A stretch of DNA of 64,000 nucleotides from Nonomuraea ceibae (lineage in GTDB: Bacteria; Actinomycetota; Actinomycetes; Streptosporangiales; Streptosporangiaceae): assembly GCF_019396325.1 (NCBI RefSeq), contig NZ_JAHKRO010000040.1:1-64000 (forward strand), read 5' to 3'. Below are positions 1-8,590 of this stretch, piece by piece. Position 1 is the stretch's first letter. The number at the start of each line of letters is the position of its first letter. The translations under genes and the position numbers were made by a program. The notes under the pieces were generated by a model that saw only the letters and a list, made by a program, of their open reading frames with translations, searched no databases and was not told the origin of the DNA.

Positions 1-903
1 GGACGGCGGGGCGGGGGGCGGGAGGGCGTGGCGGCCGCGGACCGGGCCCGGAGGGAGTGAGGGGCGGGCGGGGGCGAGGCTGGGCATGAGCGTCGCCCGG
101 CCGGCCGCGTCGAGGAGGATGGCGCCCGGGTGGACGGCCCCGTGGCAGGCGCCGCCGGTGTGCAGGGCGGTGAGCTGGTCGAGGACGGCGAGCCCGATGG
201 CGGCGACCTCGCCGGGCGGCAGCGGCCCGCGGGCGGCGAGGACGTGGTCGAGCGGGGTGTCGACGGCCAGCCGGGCGAGCGTGGCGGCGACGAGCGGCGT
301 GGGCGGTGTCCCGGCGGGCCGCAGCATGGCCCGGATGAGCGTCCGCAGCGGGTCGGCGCCGGTGGCGGGGGCCTGCCCGGGCGGGCGGCCTTCGACGGCG
401 AAGTGCAGGGTGGCGGCGAGTGACCACAGGTCGGCCGACTCCCGCATGCCGGGCGCGGGCATCCCGAACCCGGTGAGCAGCGCCCGCCCGGTCCCGGTCA
501 GCAGCACGTTGGCCGGGTTGACCCGCCCGTGCACGATCCCGGCCGCGTGCGCCGCCTCCAGCGCCGACAGGACGCACACCCCGATGCGCGCCGCCTGCTG
601 GACGGCCAGCGGCCGCCGCGCCCGTACGCTCTGCTCCAGTGACGCCCCGGAGACGAACTCCATGACCAGCCACGCCTCGCCGGAGTCGACGAGCACGTCG
701 AGCAGCGGCACCGCCGAGGGGTGGGCGAACCCGGCGGCCCGCCGCGCCTCGATCACGGCGAGTTCGCGGGACTCGGCGGGGACGCGCAGCATCCGCACGA
801 CGACGTCGCGGTGCTCGTGCTCGTCGAACGCCAGCAGCAGCGTTCCGCCGCCGAGGGGGTTCAGCAGCCGGTAGCGCCCGCCGAGCTTCCTGGTCTGTGT
901 CAT
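1..903 (-). CDS. Protein-kinase-like protein lacking all three catalytic motifs (pseudokinase), partial at left edge
   Basis: The frame starts at ATG 903 and stays open to base 1, giving 301 codons with the C-terminus outside the window. The fold is that of bacterial Ser/Thr kinases: a Gly-rich N-lobe near residues 8-21, then a hinge LVMEFVSG near 79-86. The active site is gone. The VAxK lysine is replaced in VVVRML. The HRDxKxxN loop reads HGRVNPAN at about residues 144-151. DFG reads GFG at about residues 165-167. A second HGAVHPGAILL segment at about residues 257-267 repeats the catalytic-loop shape, so two degenerate kinase-like cores may sit in tandem. It lies 55 bp downstream of the acetyltransferase on the same strand. 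Expected role is regulatory or scaffolding, not phosphotransfer. This is inference from missing residues; partners are unknown. Confidence 0.75.
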   Translation of the reverse strand, partial: MTQTRKLGGRYRLLNPLGGGTLLLAFDEHEHRDVVVRMLRVPAESRELAVIEARRAAGFAHPSAVPLLDVLVDSGEAWLVMEFVSGASLEQSVRARRPLAVQQAARIGVCVLSALEAAHAAGIVHGRVNPANVLLTGTGRALLTGFGMPAPGMRESADLWSLAATLHFAVEGRPPGQAPATGADPLRTLIRAMLRPAGTPPTPLVAATLARLAVDTPLDHVLAARGPLPPGEVAAIGLAVLDQLTALHTGGACHGAVHPGAILLDAAGRATLMPSLAPARPSLPPGPVRGRHALPPPAPPS

Positions 904-958
904 GGCCGGCTTCTCGCCTCCGGGACCGGGGGGCCGTTGCAGGGGATGGTGTACCCGG

Positions 959-1798
959 TCAGGTGCTCGTCAGCCACGCCTCGTGCGCCGCGTGCACCTT
1001 GATCCAGAGCTTCTCCTTCTCGGCCGCGCTCACGTCGTCGAGGGGCAGCTCGAAGATGTCGGCCAGGGCGGCGTAGTAGTCGCGGGCCGAGTCGAGCGTC
1101 ACGGTGAGCACCTTGCCGCCGGTGCGCGACAGCACCAGCCCGCGCAGCGTGTCGACGCCGAGCGCGTCGCGCCGCTGCACGACGGCCGTCCGCACGAACC
1201 CGGAGTCGGGCGAGGTGGTCAGATGCCGGTGCATCGCCTCGAAGGCGCTCATCTCCGCCGGGGCGAGGCCGAAGTCCATGCCGATGAACGAACCGGCCGG
1301 GTCATGGTCGAACCGCCACCCGCCGGGCGCGACCTGCGACGGACGCAGCCCGTACGTGAAGGGTCCTTGCCGGTACGTGCCCGCGACCAGCGGGAGCGGC
1401 TCGTGCAGGCCGTCGCCGAGCCCGGCGTCGACCAGCCACGCGCCGCCGGGGTTGTCCGGCGCGGGAAGGCCGCGCACGGTGAGGACGAGGTGGTTGGCGG
1501 TGATGCCAGCCTCGCCGCCCCGGTTCTGGACGCCGCCCACGTGGCGGGTGACGTCGTAGCCGAGCGCCGCGAGCAGCGCCGCGAACGCGCCGTTGAGGTG
1601 GTAGCAGTAGCCGCCGCGCCCGGCCGCGATCCGCGCCGCCGACTCGTCCGGGTCGATCGTGGTCGGCCGGCCCAGCCAGACCTCCAGAGCCTCGTACGCG
1701 ACCCGTTCGACGTGGGCGGCGTGCAGCGCGCGCAGGGCGTCGGCGGAGGGCGGGGCGGCGGGCTGGCGGAGGCGGTTCAGGTACGCGGGCACGTTCAC
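959..1798 (-). CDS. Arylamine N-acetyltransferase
   Basis: Cytosolic enzyme of the NAT family, which moves an acetyl group from acetyl-CoA to arylamines and hydrazines. From GTG 1798 the protein is 279 residues, normal for bacterial NATs. The Cys-His-Asp triad is complete: C65 in RGGYC, H103 in NHLVL and D124 in VDAGLG. The open frame continues upstream to 2110, but that extension runs antisense to the response-regulator gene and has no NAT similarity, so GTG 1798 at VNVPAYL is preferred. No strong ribosome-binding site precedes it. The gene diverges from the two-component system and may be cotranscribed with the pseudokinase. Substrate cannot be told from sequence. Confidence 0.9.
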   Translation of the reverse strand: MNVPAYLNRLRQPAAPPSADALRALHAAHVERVAYEALEVWLGRPTTIDPDESAARIAAGRGGYCYHLNGAFAALLAALGYDVTRHVGGVQNRGGEAGITANHLVLTVRGLPAPDNPGGAWLVDAGLGDGLHEPLPLVAGTYRQGPFTYGLRPSQVAPGGWRFDHDPAGSFIGMDFGLAPAEMSAFEAMHRHLTTSPDSGFVRTAVVQRRDALGVDTLRGLVLSRTGGKVLTVTLDSARDYYAALADIFELPLDDVSAAEKEKLWIKVHAAHEAWLTST

Positions 1799-1871
1799 CT
1801 GCCCAAGTCTGCACCGGATGTGCACGAATTGGGGAGTGCCCTCTGCACAGCCCCCTTCTAGGCTTTCCGGC

Positions 1872-2558
1872 GTGACAGAGCAGCGACGCATCCTCGTCGT
1901 CGAGGACGACGCCACCATCGCCCGCGCCGTGCGCGACCGGCTCGCCGCCGAGGGGTTCGACGTGCGGGTCGCCGCCGACGGGCACGCCGCGCTGGCCGAG
2001 TACGGCAGGGCGGAGCCGGAGCTGGTCATCCTGGACCGGCTGCTGCCGGGGCTCGACGGGCTGGAGGTGTGCCGCCGGATGCAGGCGGCCCGCCCGGTGC
2101 CGGTGCTCATGCTGACCGCGCTGGGCGAGGAGACCGACGTGCTCGTGGGGCTCGGCGTCGGCGCGGACGACTACCTGGCCAAGCCGTTCAGCATGCGGGA
2201 GCTGGTCGCCCGCATCCACGCGCTGCTGCGGCGGGTGGAGCGCGCCGGGCAGCTCGCCACCACGGAGGACGCCGTGGTCCGGGTCGGCGAGGTGGAGATC
2301 GACACGGCGGCGCGGCGGGTGTTCGTGGGCGGCACGGAGGCGCAGCTCACGCGGACCGAGTTCGACCTGCTGCGCCGGCTGGCGGAGCGGCCTGGCCAGG
2401 TGTTCGAGCGGGAGCGGCTGCTGTCGGACGTGTGGGGGTTCTCGGAGGCTGCCGCCACCAGGACCGTCGACAGTCACGTACGGGCGCTGCGCCGCAAGCT
2501 CGGCCCGGACGTGGTGCGCACCGTCCACGGCGTCGGCTACGCGCTGGTGCGCCGATGA
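1872..2558 (+). CDS. OmpR/PhoB-type two-component response regulator
   Basis: A 228-residue DNA-binding response regulator starting at GTG 1872. The receiver domain (about residues 5-118) has the acidic pair E11/D12, the phosphoacceptor D55 in VILDR, and a conserved Lys in YLAKPF. A winged-helix Trans_reg_C domain (about 130-226) ends the protein, with RTEFDLLRRLAE and the recognition region RTVDSHVRALRRKL. Its TGA stop overlaps the ATG of the histidine kinase (ATGA at 2555-2558), so the pair is translationally coupled. It lies 73 bp from the divergent NAT gene. The stimulus is not evident. Confidence 0.95.
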   Translation: MTEQRRILVVEDDATIARAVRDRLAAEGFDVRVAADGHAALAEYGRAEPELVILDRLLPGLDGLEVCRRMQAARPVPVLMLTALGEETDVLVGLGVGADDYLAKPFSMRELVARIHALLRRVERAGQLATTEDAVVRVGEVEIDTAARRVFVGGTEAQLTRTEFDLLRRLAERPGQVFERERLLSDVWGFSEAAATRTVDSHVRALRRKLGPDVVRTVHGVGYALVRR

Positions 2559-5518
2559 GGCCGCTGGACTTCCTCGGCCGCATCAAGGTGAAGCTCGGCA
2601 TCGTCATCGTGCTGGCCGTCGGCACGGCGTTCGTGGTGAACGAGGTCGGCATCAACGCCGGTTTCTCCAGGGACGTCCGGATCGCGGTCGCCGTGGTGCT
2701 CGCCCTCATCATGGTGCAGCTCCTGGCGATGGGCATGACCAAGCCGCTGCGCGAGATGGCCAGGGCGGCCCAGACGATCGCCCAGGGCCGCTACACGCTG
2801 CGCGTGCGGGCCACCTCCCGCGACGAGGTGGGCGAGCTGGCCAGGGCGTTCAACGCGATGGCCGACGACCTGGGCGAGGTCGACAGGCAGCGCCGCGAGC
2901 TCGTCGCCAACGTCAGCCACGAGCTGCGCACCCCCATCACCGGCCTGCGCGCCGTCCTGGAGAACGTCGTCGACGGCGTCTCCACGCCCGACCCCGTCAC
3001 CATGCGCACCGCGCTCGCCCAGACCGAGCGGCTCGGGCGGCTGGTGGCGCAGCTCCTGGACCTGTCGCGGTTCGACTCGGGCTCACGGCTCATCGAGCCG
3101 GAGGTCGTCGAGCTCGCGCCGCTCGCCGAGCAGGCGGTGCTGGAGGCGTCGCTGGCGCGCGAGGACGTCCGGCTGCGCGCGGCGGTCCCCGCCGGGCTGG
3201 CGGTCAGCGCCGACCCCGACCTGCTGGCGCAGGTCCTGGCCAACCTGCTCGACAACGCCGTACGCCACAGCCCCTCCGGCGGGTCGGTCACCGTGACCGC
3301 CTCGGCGTCGGCGGCCGGGGTGACGCTCTCGGTCGCCGACCAGGGGCCGGGCATCCCGCGGGACGCCCGGGGGCGGGTGTTCGAGCGCTTCTCCCGCCTC
3401 GACGCCGGCCGCACCGCCGACGCGGGCGGCGCGGGGCTGGGGCTGGCCATCGTCAAGGAGATCGTCGAACTGCACGGCGGCTCCATCCGCATCGACGACT
3501 GCGCGGGGTGCCGCATGGTCGTCGATCTTCCCGGGAGGATCACCATGCCCGCCGACCGTCCTTCGGACGCCGCCCCCGTGACCGCGAGGGAGGCCGGCGA
3601 GCGTCCCCCCGTCCCCGCCGCGCTCGTCGGGGCGTCGGTGACCGGCGACGCGGCAGCCGAAGCCCCTCAGGCCGGCCCAGCGGCGCCCGCCGAGGGCCCG
3701 GCGGTCGCCCCGGCCCCGAAGGAGCCCGTACGCATGCCGGAGAGGCCCGCCGTGGCGAAGGGGATCGGGGCGGCGGAGGGGCTGGCGCGGGTCCTGGTGG
3801 GGCTCGTCCTCGGCGTGATGGCGGGGTTCGTCGGGGGTCTGTTCCTCGCCGTGTTCGCGTCCATGGTGTTCGGTGACGGGGCCGGGCTGCTGGTGTGGGT
3901 GGCGGGGACGACGCTGGTGCTCGGGGCGGCGGGCGCGTCGATGGGCGCCGCCTCGGCCCGCCGCGCCGCGGACAGGGCACGCGCCACGGCCGTCCCGTAC
4001 CAGGGCGAGCGGGGTGCGCAGCCGCAGCACGGCGGCGGGCCGCCCGTGTACGTGCCGCCGCCCGTGTTCCCGAGGCCGGAGGTGCCGGAGACGCCGCGCT
4101 GGCTGCTGCCGGCGGCGGCGGGGGCGGGGGTGTTCGCGGCGGTGGCGCTGCCCGACGCGCACGTCGGGCTGGGGATCGTGCTGGTCGCGGTGATGATCGG
4201 GGCGGCGGCGCTGCCCGCGGTGATGCGGCGGATGACGCCGTGGACGGTCGCGTTCGGGCTGGCGGCGTACTGGCTGATCGCGATGGCGGCCGTGCGGGAC
4301 GCCGACTGGCTGGTGGGTCTCCTGCTGGTGGCGGGCGCGGGGCTGGTGGCGCTGGCGGTGTCGGGGGCCGGGCTGGGCTGGCTGGGCGTGATCAGGGGCG
4401 GCGCGTCGGTGCTGCTGGCGCTGGGGCCGCTGCCGTGGTTCGTGGCCAGGCCGCTGAAGGGGCTGGCGGCGCGGCGGCGGGTGCTGCCGACGCTGGCGGG
4501 GCTGGGCATCACGGCGGTGCTGCTGCTGGTGTTCGGGCTGCTGTTCGCCTCGGCGGACCCGGTGTTCGCCGGTTACGTGGACCGGTTGACGGCGGCGCCG
4601 GAGTGGGCGGAGTCGCTGCCGTTGCGGATCTTCCTGGCCGGGGTGTTCGCGGTGCTGCTGGCGGCGGTGGTGCTGGTGGCGCTGCGGCCGGTGGTGGACC
4701 CGATCGCCCCTGAGGTGCGGGTGCGGGTCAGCAAGGCCGTCTGGCTGGTGCCGCTGACGGCGGTGAACCTGCTGTTCGCGGCGTTCGTCGCGGTCCAGAT
4801 CACGGCGCTGTTCGGCGGCGACGCGTGGGTGCTGGAGACGGCCGGGCTCACCTACGCCGAGTACGCCAGGCAGGGCTTCTTCCAGCTCGTCGTGGCCAGC
4901 GTGGCGGTGCTGGGCATCGTGGCGTTCGCGGCGGGGACGGTCCGGGCGGAGCGGGGCGAGCGGTGGCTGCTGTCGGCGCCGCTCGGCCTGCTGTGCGGGC
5001 TGACGCTGGTGATCCTGGTCTCGGCGCTGCACCGGATGGAGCTCTACACGGACGCGTACGGGCTGTCGCGGCTGCGGCTGTCGGTGGAGGCGACGGTGTG
5101 GTGGCTGGGCGCGGTGTTCGCGCTGGTGCTGCTGGCCGGGGCGGTCCGGCTGGCGGGGCGCGGCACGGGCTGGCTGCCGCGCACGATCGTGCTGGTGACC
5201 GCGGTCGGGCTGGGCGTCTTCGGGATGGCGAACCCGGACCTGCGGGTCGCCGAGTCGCAGGCCACGCTGCGCGGCGTGCAGAACCTCGACGCCGACTACC
5301 TGGGCGATCTGGGCGCGGAGGCGGTCCCGGCGCTGGACCGGCTGCCCGAGCCGCAGCGCAGTTGCGTGCTCGCCGACGTGGTCAGGGCCAACGGCCTGGA
5401 CGAGCCGGATTCGTGGAACGGCTGGAACCTGGACAGGTCACGGGCCCGCGCCCTGCTGGCGGAACGCCCGGTGATCGCGCAGTCGTCCTGTCAGGCCGTG
5501 TCCGGCCGCGGTTCCTGA
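2555..5518 (+). CDS. Histidine kinase fused in frame to a DUF4173/DUF4153-type polytopic membrane protein
   Basis: The 987-residue frame starts at ATG 2555. Residues 1-60 hold two membrane segments (about 15-30 and 43-60). HAMP spans about 62-115. The HisKA phosphoacceptor is H122 in NVSHELRTP. The HATPase domain follows with NLLDNAVRHS, DQGPGIP and GGAGLGLAIV, ending near residue 325. A complete kinase of this class could stop here. Instead the frame continues through a Pro/Ala-rich linker into roughly ten membrane helices that resemble DUF4173 proteins (about 400-900), then a cytosolic tail. An internal ATG at 3545 (residue 331) has its own strong ribosome-binding site. So two products are likely: a long fusion and a separate DUF4173 protein. 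The function of DUF4173 is not established. Confidence 0.8.
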   Translation: MRPLDFLGRIKVKLGIVIVLAVGTAFVVNEVGINAGFSRDVRIAVAVVLALIMVQLLAMGMTKPLREMARAAQTIAQGRYTLRVRATSRDEVGELARAFNAMADDLGEVDRQRRELVANVSHELRTPITGLRAVLENVVDGVSTPDPVTMRTALAQTERLGRLVAQLLDLSRFDSGSRLIEPEVVELAPLAEQAVLEASLAREDVRLRAAVPAGLAVSADPDLLAQVLANLLDNAVRHSPSGGSVTVTASASAAGVTLSVADQGPGIPRDARGRVFERFSRLDAGRTADAGGAGLGLAIVKEIVELHGGSIRIDDCAGCRMVVDLPGRITMPADRPSDAAPVTAREAGERPPVPAALVGASVTGDAAAEAPQAGPAAPAEGPAVAPAPKEPVRMPERPAVAKGIGAAEGLARVLVGLVLGVMAGFVGGLFLAVFASMVFGDGAGLLVWVAGTTLVLGAAGASMGAASARRAADRARATAVPYQGERGAQPQHGGGPPVYVPPPVFPRPEVPETPRWLLPAAAGAGVFAAVALPDAHVGLGIVLVAVMIGAAALPAVMRRMTPWTVAFGLAAYWLIAMAAVRDADWLVGLLLVAGAGLVALAVSGAGLGWLGVIRGGASVLLALGPLPWFVARPLKGLAARRRVLPTLAGLGITAVLLLVFGLLFASADPVFAGYVDRLTAAPEWAESLPLRIFLAGVFAVLLAAVVLVALRPVVDPIAPEVRVRVSKAVWLVPLTAVNLLFAAFVAVQITALFGGDAWVLETAGLTYAEYARQGFFQLVVASVAVLGIVAFAAGTVRAERGERWLLSAPLGLLCGLTLVILVSALHRMELYTDAYGLSRLRLSVEATVWWLGAVFALVLLAGAVRLAGRGTGWLPRTIVLVTAVGLGVFGMANPDLRVAESQATLRGVQNLDADYLGDLGAEAVPALDRLPEPQRSCVLADVVRANGLDEPDSWNGWNLDRSRARALLAERPVIAQSSCQAVSGRGS
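3533..3547 (+). promoter_or_regulatory. Internal ribosome-binding site and start codon inside the kinase-DUF4173 frame
   Basis: GGGAGG at 3533-3538 is followed by six bases and an ATG at 3545, in frame with the upstream kinase. It falls exactly where the kinase homology ends (VVDLPGR) and the membrane protein's N-terminal region begins (MPADRPS). This is the layout expected of two separate genes whose intervening stop codon has been lost. Confidence 0.65.
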
Positions 5519-5536
5519 TGGTTGAATCTTGGGGTG

Positions 5537-7063
5537 ATGTTCGACGTAGTCATCAGCGGCGGCCGGGTGCTCGACGGCACCGGAGCGCCGGCGTACCGGG
5601 CCGACGTGGCGATCTCCGGTGACAGGATCGCGGCGGTGGGCCGCCTCGACGGGGCCGGCGCGGCGACGGTGATCGACGCGGCCGGGCGGCTGGTGGCGCC
5701 GGGGTTCGTCGACTGCCACGCGCACGGCGACGCCGTGGTGTTCGACCGGGGCGTGCAGCTCGCGGCGCTGCGGCAGGGCGTGACGACGTTCGTGCTGGGG
5801 CAGGACGGGCTGTCGTTCGCGCCGGGCTCCGCCGAGACCGTCGCCTACGCCTCGCGTTACTTCGCCGCCGTCAACGGGCTGCTCACCGAGGGGCCGCTGA
5901 CGGTGGCCGAGCTGCTCGACGGCTACGACCGCTCGGTGGCGCTCAACACCGCCTACCTGCTGCCGCACGGCACGATCCGCTATGACGTGATGGGCGCCTC
6001 GCCGGAGGCCGCCTCGCCCGAGGACCTGGCGGGCATGCTGGCGCGCGTGGAGCGCGGGCTGTCGGAGGGCGCGGTGGGGCTGTCCAGCGGCCTGGAGTAC
6101 CTGCCGGGCCGCTACGCCTCCGCCGGGGAGCTGGCCGAGCTCTGCCGGCCGCTGGCGGGCCTGCCGTACGTCACGCACATGCGGGCCTACGGCGCCCGCG
6201 CCGGGGTCGGCATGGCGGACGTGGTGGAGATCGCGCAGCTCTCGGGCGCCGCGGTGCACGTCTCCCACCTGCACGGCCCCGCCGACGTGCTGCTGCCGCT
6301 GATCGACGAGGCGCACGGCAAGGACGTCGACCTGACCTTCGACACCTACCCCTACCTGCGGGCCAGCACGATCCTGGCCATGGTGGTGCTGCCGCCGTCG
6401 GTGCCGGGCGCCGAGGTCGACAGGGCGCTGGAGATGATCGCCTCCACCGAGCTCGACGCCTGGTGGGCGGGGCTGGCGCCGACCTGGCCGAGGCTGACGA
6501 TCTCGCACGCGCCCGGCCTGGAGTGGGCCGAGGGGCTGACGATGGTCGAGGCGGCCGAGCGGGCGGGCGTCGATCCCGCCGCGTTCTGCCGCCGCCTGCT
6601 CGTGGAGACCCGCCTGGAGGCCGGCTGCGTGGCCGCGCGCCCCGACGAGGGCCCGGCGGGCGAGGAGTCCGTACGGGCGGTTCTGCGGCATCCGTCGCAG
6701 ACCGGCGGCTCCGACGGCATCTACGTGGGCGGTCATCCGCATCCGCGGGGGTTCGGGGCGTTCGCCCGGTTCCTCGGGCGGCACGTGCGTGAGCTGGGCG
6801 ACTGGACGTGGGAGCAGGCCGTGGTGCACCTGGCCTCGCATCCGGCCAGGCGGTTCGGCATGCACGACCGCGGGCTGCTGCGGCCCGGGTTCGCGGCGGA
6901 CGTGGTGGTGTTCGACCCGCTGACTGTGGGCGACCAGGCCACCTACGACGCGCCGCGCACGCTGGCCGCCGGCGTGGACGACGTGCTGGTGTCGGGTCAG
7001 CGGGTGCTGGCGGCCGGTGAGCTGACCGGTGCGACCCCCGGCCGGGCCCTGCGCCCGCGCTGA
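5537..7063 (+). CDS. N-acyl-D-amino-acid deacylase (amidohydrolase family)
   Basis: Predicted zinc amidohydrolase that hydrolyses N-acyl-D-amino acids to free D-amino acids. From ATG 5537 it is 508 residues, the usual size of this family. An N-terminal beta-sandwich strand (VVISGGRVLDGTG) leads to the metal motif GFVDCHAHGD with H61 and H63. Further likely metal or substrate histidines sit in THMRAYG and VSHLHG. The C-terminal half keeps the HPHPRGFG and HPARRFG blocks typical of D-aminoacylases. It begins 18 bp after the kinase-DUF4173 stop, so read-through from upstream is possible. Genes for a PLP-dependent D-amino-acid enzyme and RidA follow at once and support the D-specific assignment. 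Substrate side chain is unknown. Confidence 0.85.
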   Translation: MFDVVISGGRVLDGTGAPAYRADVAISGDRIAAVGRLDGAGAATVIDAAGRLVAPGFVDCHAHGDAVVFDRGVQLAALRQGVTTFVLGQDGLSFAPGSAETVAYASRYFAAVNGLLTEGPLTVAELLDGYDRSVALNTAYLLPHGTIRYDVMGASPEAASPEDLAGMLARVERGLSEGAVGLSSGLEYLPGRYASAGELAELCRPLAGLPYVTHMRAYGARAGVGMADVVEIAQLSGAAVHVSHLHGPADVLLPLIDEAHGKDVDLTFDTYPYLRASTILAMVVLPPSVPGAEVDRALEMIASTELDAWWAGLAPTWPRLTISHAPGLEWAEGLTMVEAAERAGVDPAAFCRRLLVETRLEAGCVAARPDEGPAGEESVRAVLRHPSQTGGSDGIYVGGHPHPRGFGAFARFLGRHVRELGDWTWEQAVVHLASHPARRFGMHDRGLLRPGFAADVVVFDPLTVGDQATYDAPRTLAAGVDDVLVSGQRVLAAGELTGATPGRALRPR

Positions 7064-7088
7064 CCGTACAAGATCCACAGGATAAGGT
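7060..7088 (+). promoter_or_regulatory. Possible sigma-70-type promoter before the PLP enzyme gene
   Basis: CTGACC (7060-7065) and TAAGGT (7083-7088) are separated by 17 bp in a locally AT-richer gap between the deacylase and the next gene. The match to the consensus is modest. If active, it would let the last three genes of the operon be expressed without the deacylase. Confidence 0.3.
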
Positions 7089-7112
7089 CAGAAGCGGACA
7101 AAAGGGGGAGAT

Positions 7113-8201
7113 GTGCGGGAGATGCTTGGACACTCCGTGCTCGACGGCGAGCTCGGGTTCCCGCTCATGGTCGTGCATCGCGACGCGCTGGAGCACAACA
7201 TCGCGACGATGGCCGCGTTCGCCCGCGACCACGGACTGGAGCTGGCGCCGCACGCCAAGACGCACCTGTCGCCGGAGATCGCCGCGATGCAGCTCGACGC
7301 CGGGGCGTGGGGGCTGACCGTGGCCACGCCGCGCCAGGCGATGACCGTGCGCGAGTTCGGCGTGAGCCGGATCATGGTGGCCAACCAGGTCGTGGACCCC
7401 GCCGGGCTGCGGTGGGCGGCCGGTGAGCTGGAGCGCGATCCGGAGTTCGAGTTCCTGTCGTTCGCCGACTCGGCGGCCGGGGTCGACATCCTGGCCGCGC
7501 ACGCCGGGGCGCGGCCGTTCCGGGTGCTGGTCGAACTGGGGCACGCCGGGGGCCGGGCCGGATGCCGGAGCCTGGACGACCTGCTGACCCTGGCCGCGTA
7601 CGTCCAGCAGACCGGCGGGGTCGAGCTGGCCGGGGTCGCCGGGTACGAGGGGTCGCTGAAGTCGGCGGAAGAGGTCCGGAAATATCTGGACCAGTTGCAG
7701 GAGGCCGCCGAGCACCTGCGCATCCGCACCCCGATCCTCAGCGTCGGCGGCAGCCAGTGGTTCGACGTGATCGGCCGCCACCTCGCCGCCACCCAGGCCC
7801 GCATCCTGCTGCGCAGCGGCGCCTACGTCACCCACGACGACGGCTACTACCGCGAGCGCACCCCGTTCAACCGGATCGACGGCGAGCTGTGGCCCGCCCT
7901 GGAGGTGTGGGCGCACGTGCTGTCCACCCCCGAGCCCGGCCTGGCGGTCGTCGGCATGGGCAAGCGCGACGCCCCGTACGACGAGGGCCTGCCCATTCCC
8001 AGGCGCGGCGGCGTCACCATCGTCAAGATGCAGGACCAGCACGCGGTGGTGCACGCCGACGGGCTCAGGCCCGGCGACCTGCTGGCCTTCGGCATCTCGC
8101 ACCCGTGCACCGCCTTCGACAAGTGGCGGGCGCTTCCCCTCGTCGACCGCGAATACCGGGTCGTCGGCACCATCACCACCCGTTTCCAGGAGTTGACATG
8201 A
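7113..8201 (+). CDS. PLP-dependent D-amino-acid lyase/dehydratase of the D-threonine aldolase / D-serine dehydratase fold
   Basis: A 362-residue fold-type III enzyme: an alanine-racemase-like TIM barrel binding PLP, then a D-serine-dehydratase-like C-terminal domain. The Schiff-base lysine is K49 in PHAKTH. The C-terminal GISHPCTAF supplies H330 and C332, the His-x-Cys pair that binds Zn or another divalent metal in D-serine dehydratases and D-threonine aldolases. GTG 7113 lies just after the purine-rich AAAGGGGGAG (7101-7110). The stop overlaps the RidA start (ATGA). Coupling to RidA favours a beta-elimination reaction that releases reactive enamines, for example D-serine to pyruvate and ammonia. 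Aldolase activity cannot be excluded. Confidence 0.85.
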   Translation: MREMLGHSVLDGELGFPLMVVHRDALEHNIATMAAFARDHGLELAPHAKTHLSPEIAAMQLDAGAWGLTVATPRQAMTVREFGVSRIMVANQVVDPAGLRWAAGELERDPEFEFLSFADSAAGVDILAAHAGARPFRVLVELGHAGGRAGCRSLDDLLTLAAYVQQTGGVELAGVAGYEGSLKSAEEVRKYLDQLQEAAEHLRIRTPILSVGGSQWFDVIGRHLAATQARILLRSGAYVTHDDGYYRERTPFNRIDGELWPALEVWAHVLSTPEPGLAVVGMGKRDAPYDEGLPIPRRGGVTIVKMQDQHAVVHADGLRPGDLLAFGISHPCTAFDKWRALPLVDREYRVVGTITTRFQELT

Positions 8202-8581
8202 AGAAAGAGCTCAGGACCACCGAAGGCGCCGCCCCGGTCGGCGCCTACTCGCAGGGTCTCGTGGTCGGCGACTTCGTCTACACCTCCGGCATGGGCCCGC
8301 TGGACCCGCAGACCGGTGAGATCGTCGGCGGCGACGACGTGGCCGCGCAGACCCATCAGGTCATGCGCAACCTCGGCGCGATCCTGGCGGCCCACGGCCT
8401 CGGCTTCGACGACGTGATCAAGGCGACCGTCCACCTCCAGGACCTGCACCGCGACTTCGCCGCCTACAACGAGGTCTACAAGTCCTACTTCACCGAGCCG
8501 TACCCGGTGCGCACCACCGTCGGGTCCGAGCTGATGAACATCCTGGTGGAGATCGACTTCGTCGCGCACAAGAGCGCGTAA
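8198..8581 (+). CDS. RidA-family enamine/imine deaminase
   Basis: A 127-residue YjgF/YER057c/UK114 protein. RidA proteins hydrolyse 2-aminoacrylate and related imines released by PLP enzymes, protecting other PLP enzymes in the cytosol. Family features are present: GAYSQG near residue 16, the catalytic Arg R105 in PVRTTVG and E118 in LVEIDF. ATG 8198 overlaps the previous stop. Translational coupling to a PLP lyase fits immediate quenching of that enzyme's product. Not every RidA homologue has deaminase activity, but R105 is the residue associated with it. Confidence 0.92.
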   Translation: MKKELRTTEGAAPVGAYSQGLVVGDFVYTSGMGPLDPQTGEIVGGDDVAAQTHQVMRNLGAILAAHGLGFDDVIKATVHLQDLHRDFAAYNEVYKSYFTEPYPVRTTVGSELMNILVEIDFVAHKSA

Positions 8582-8590
8582 GGTCGGCTC

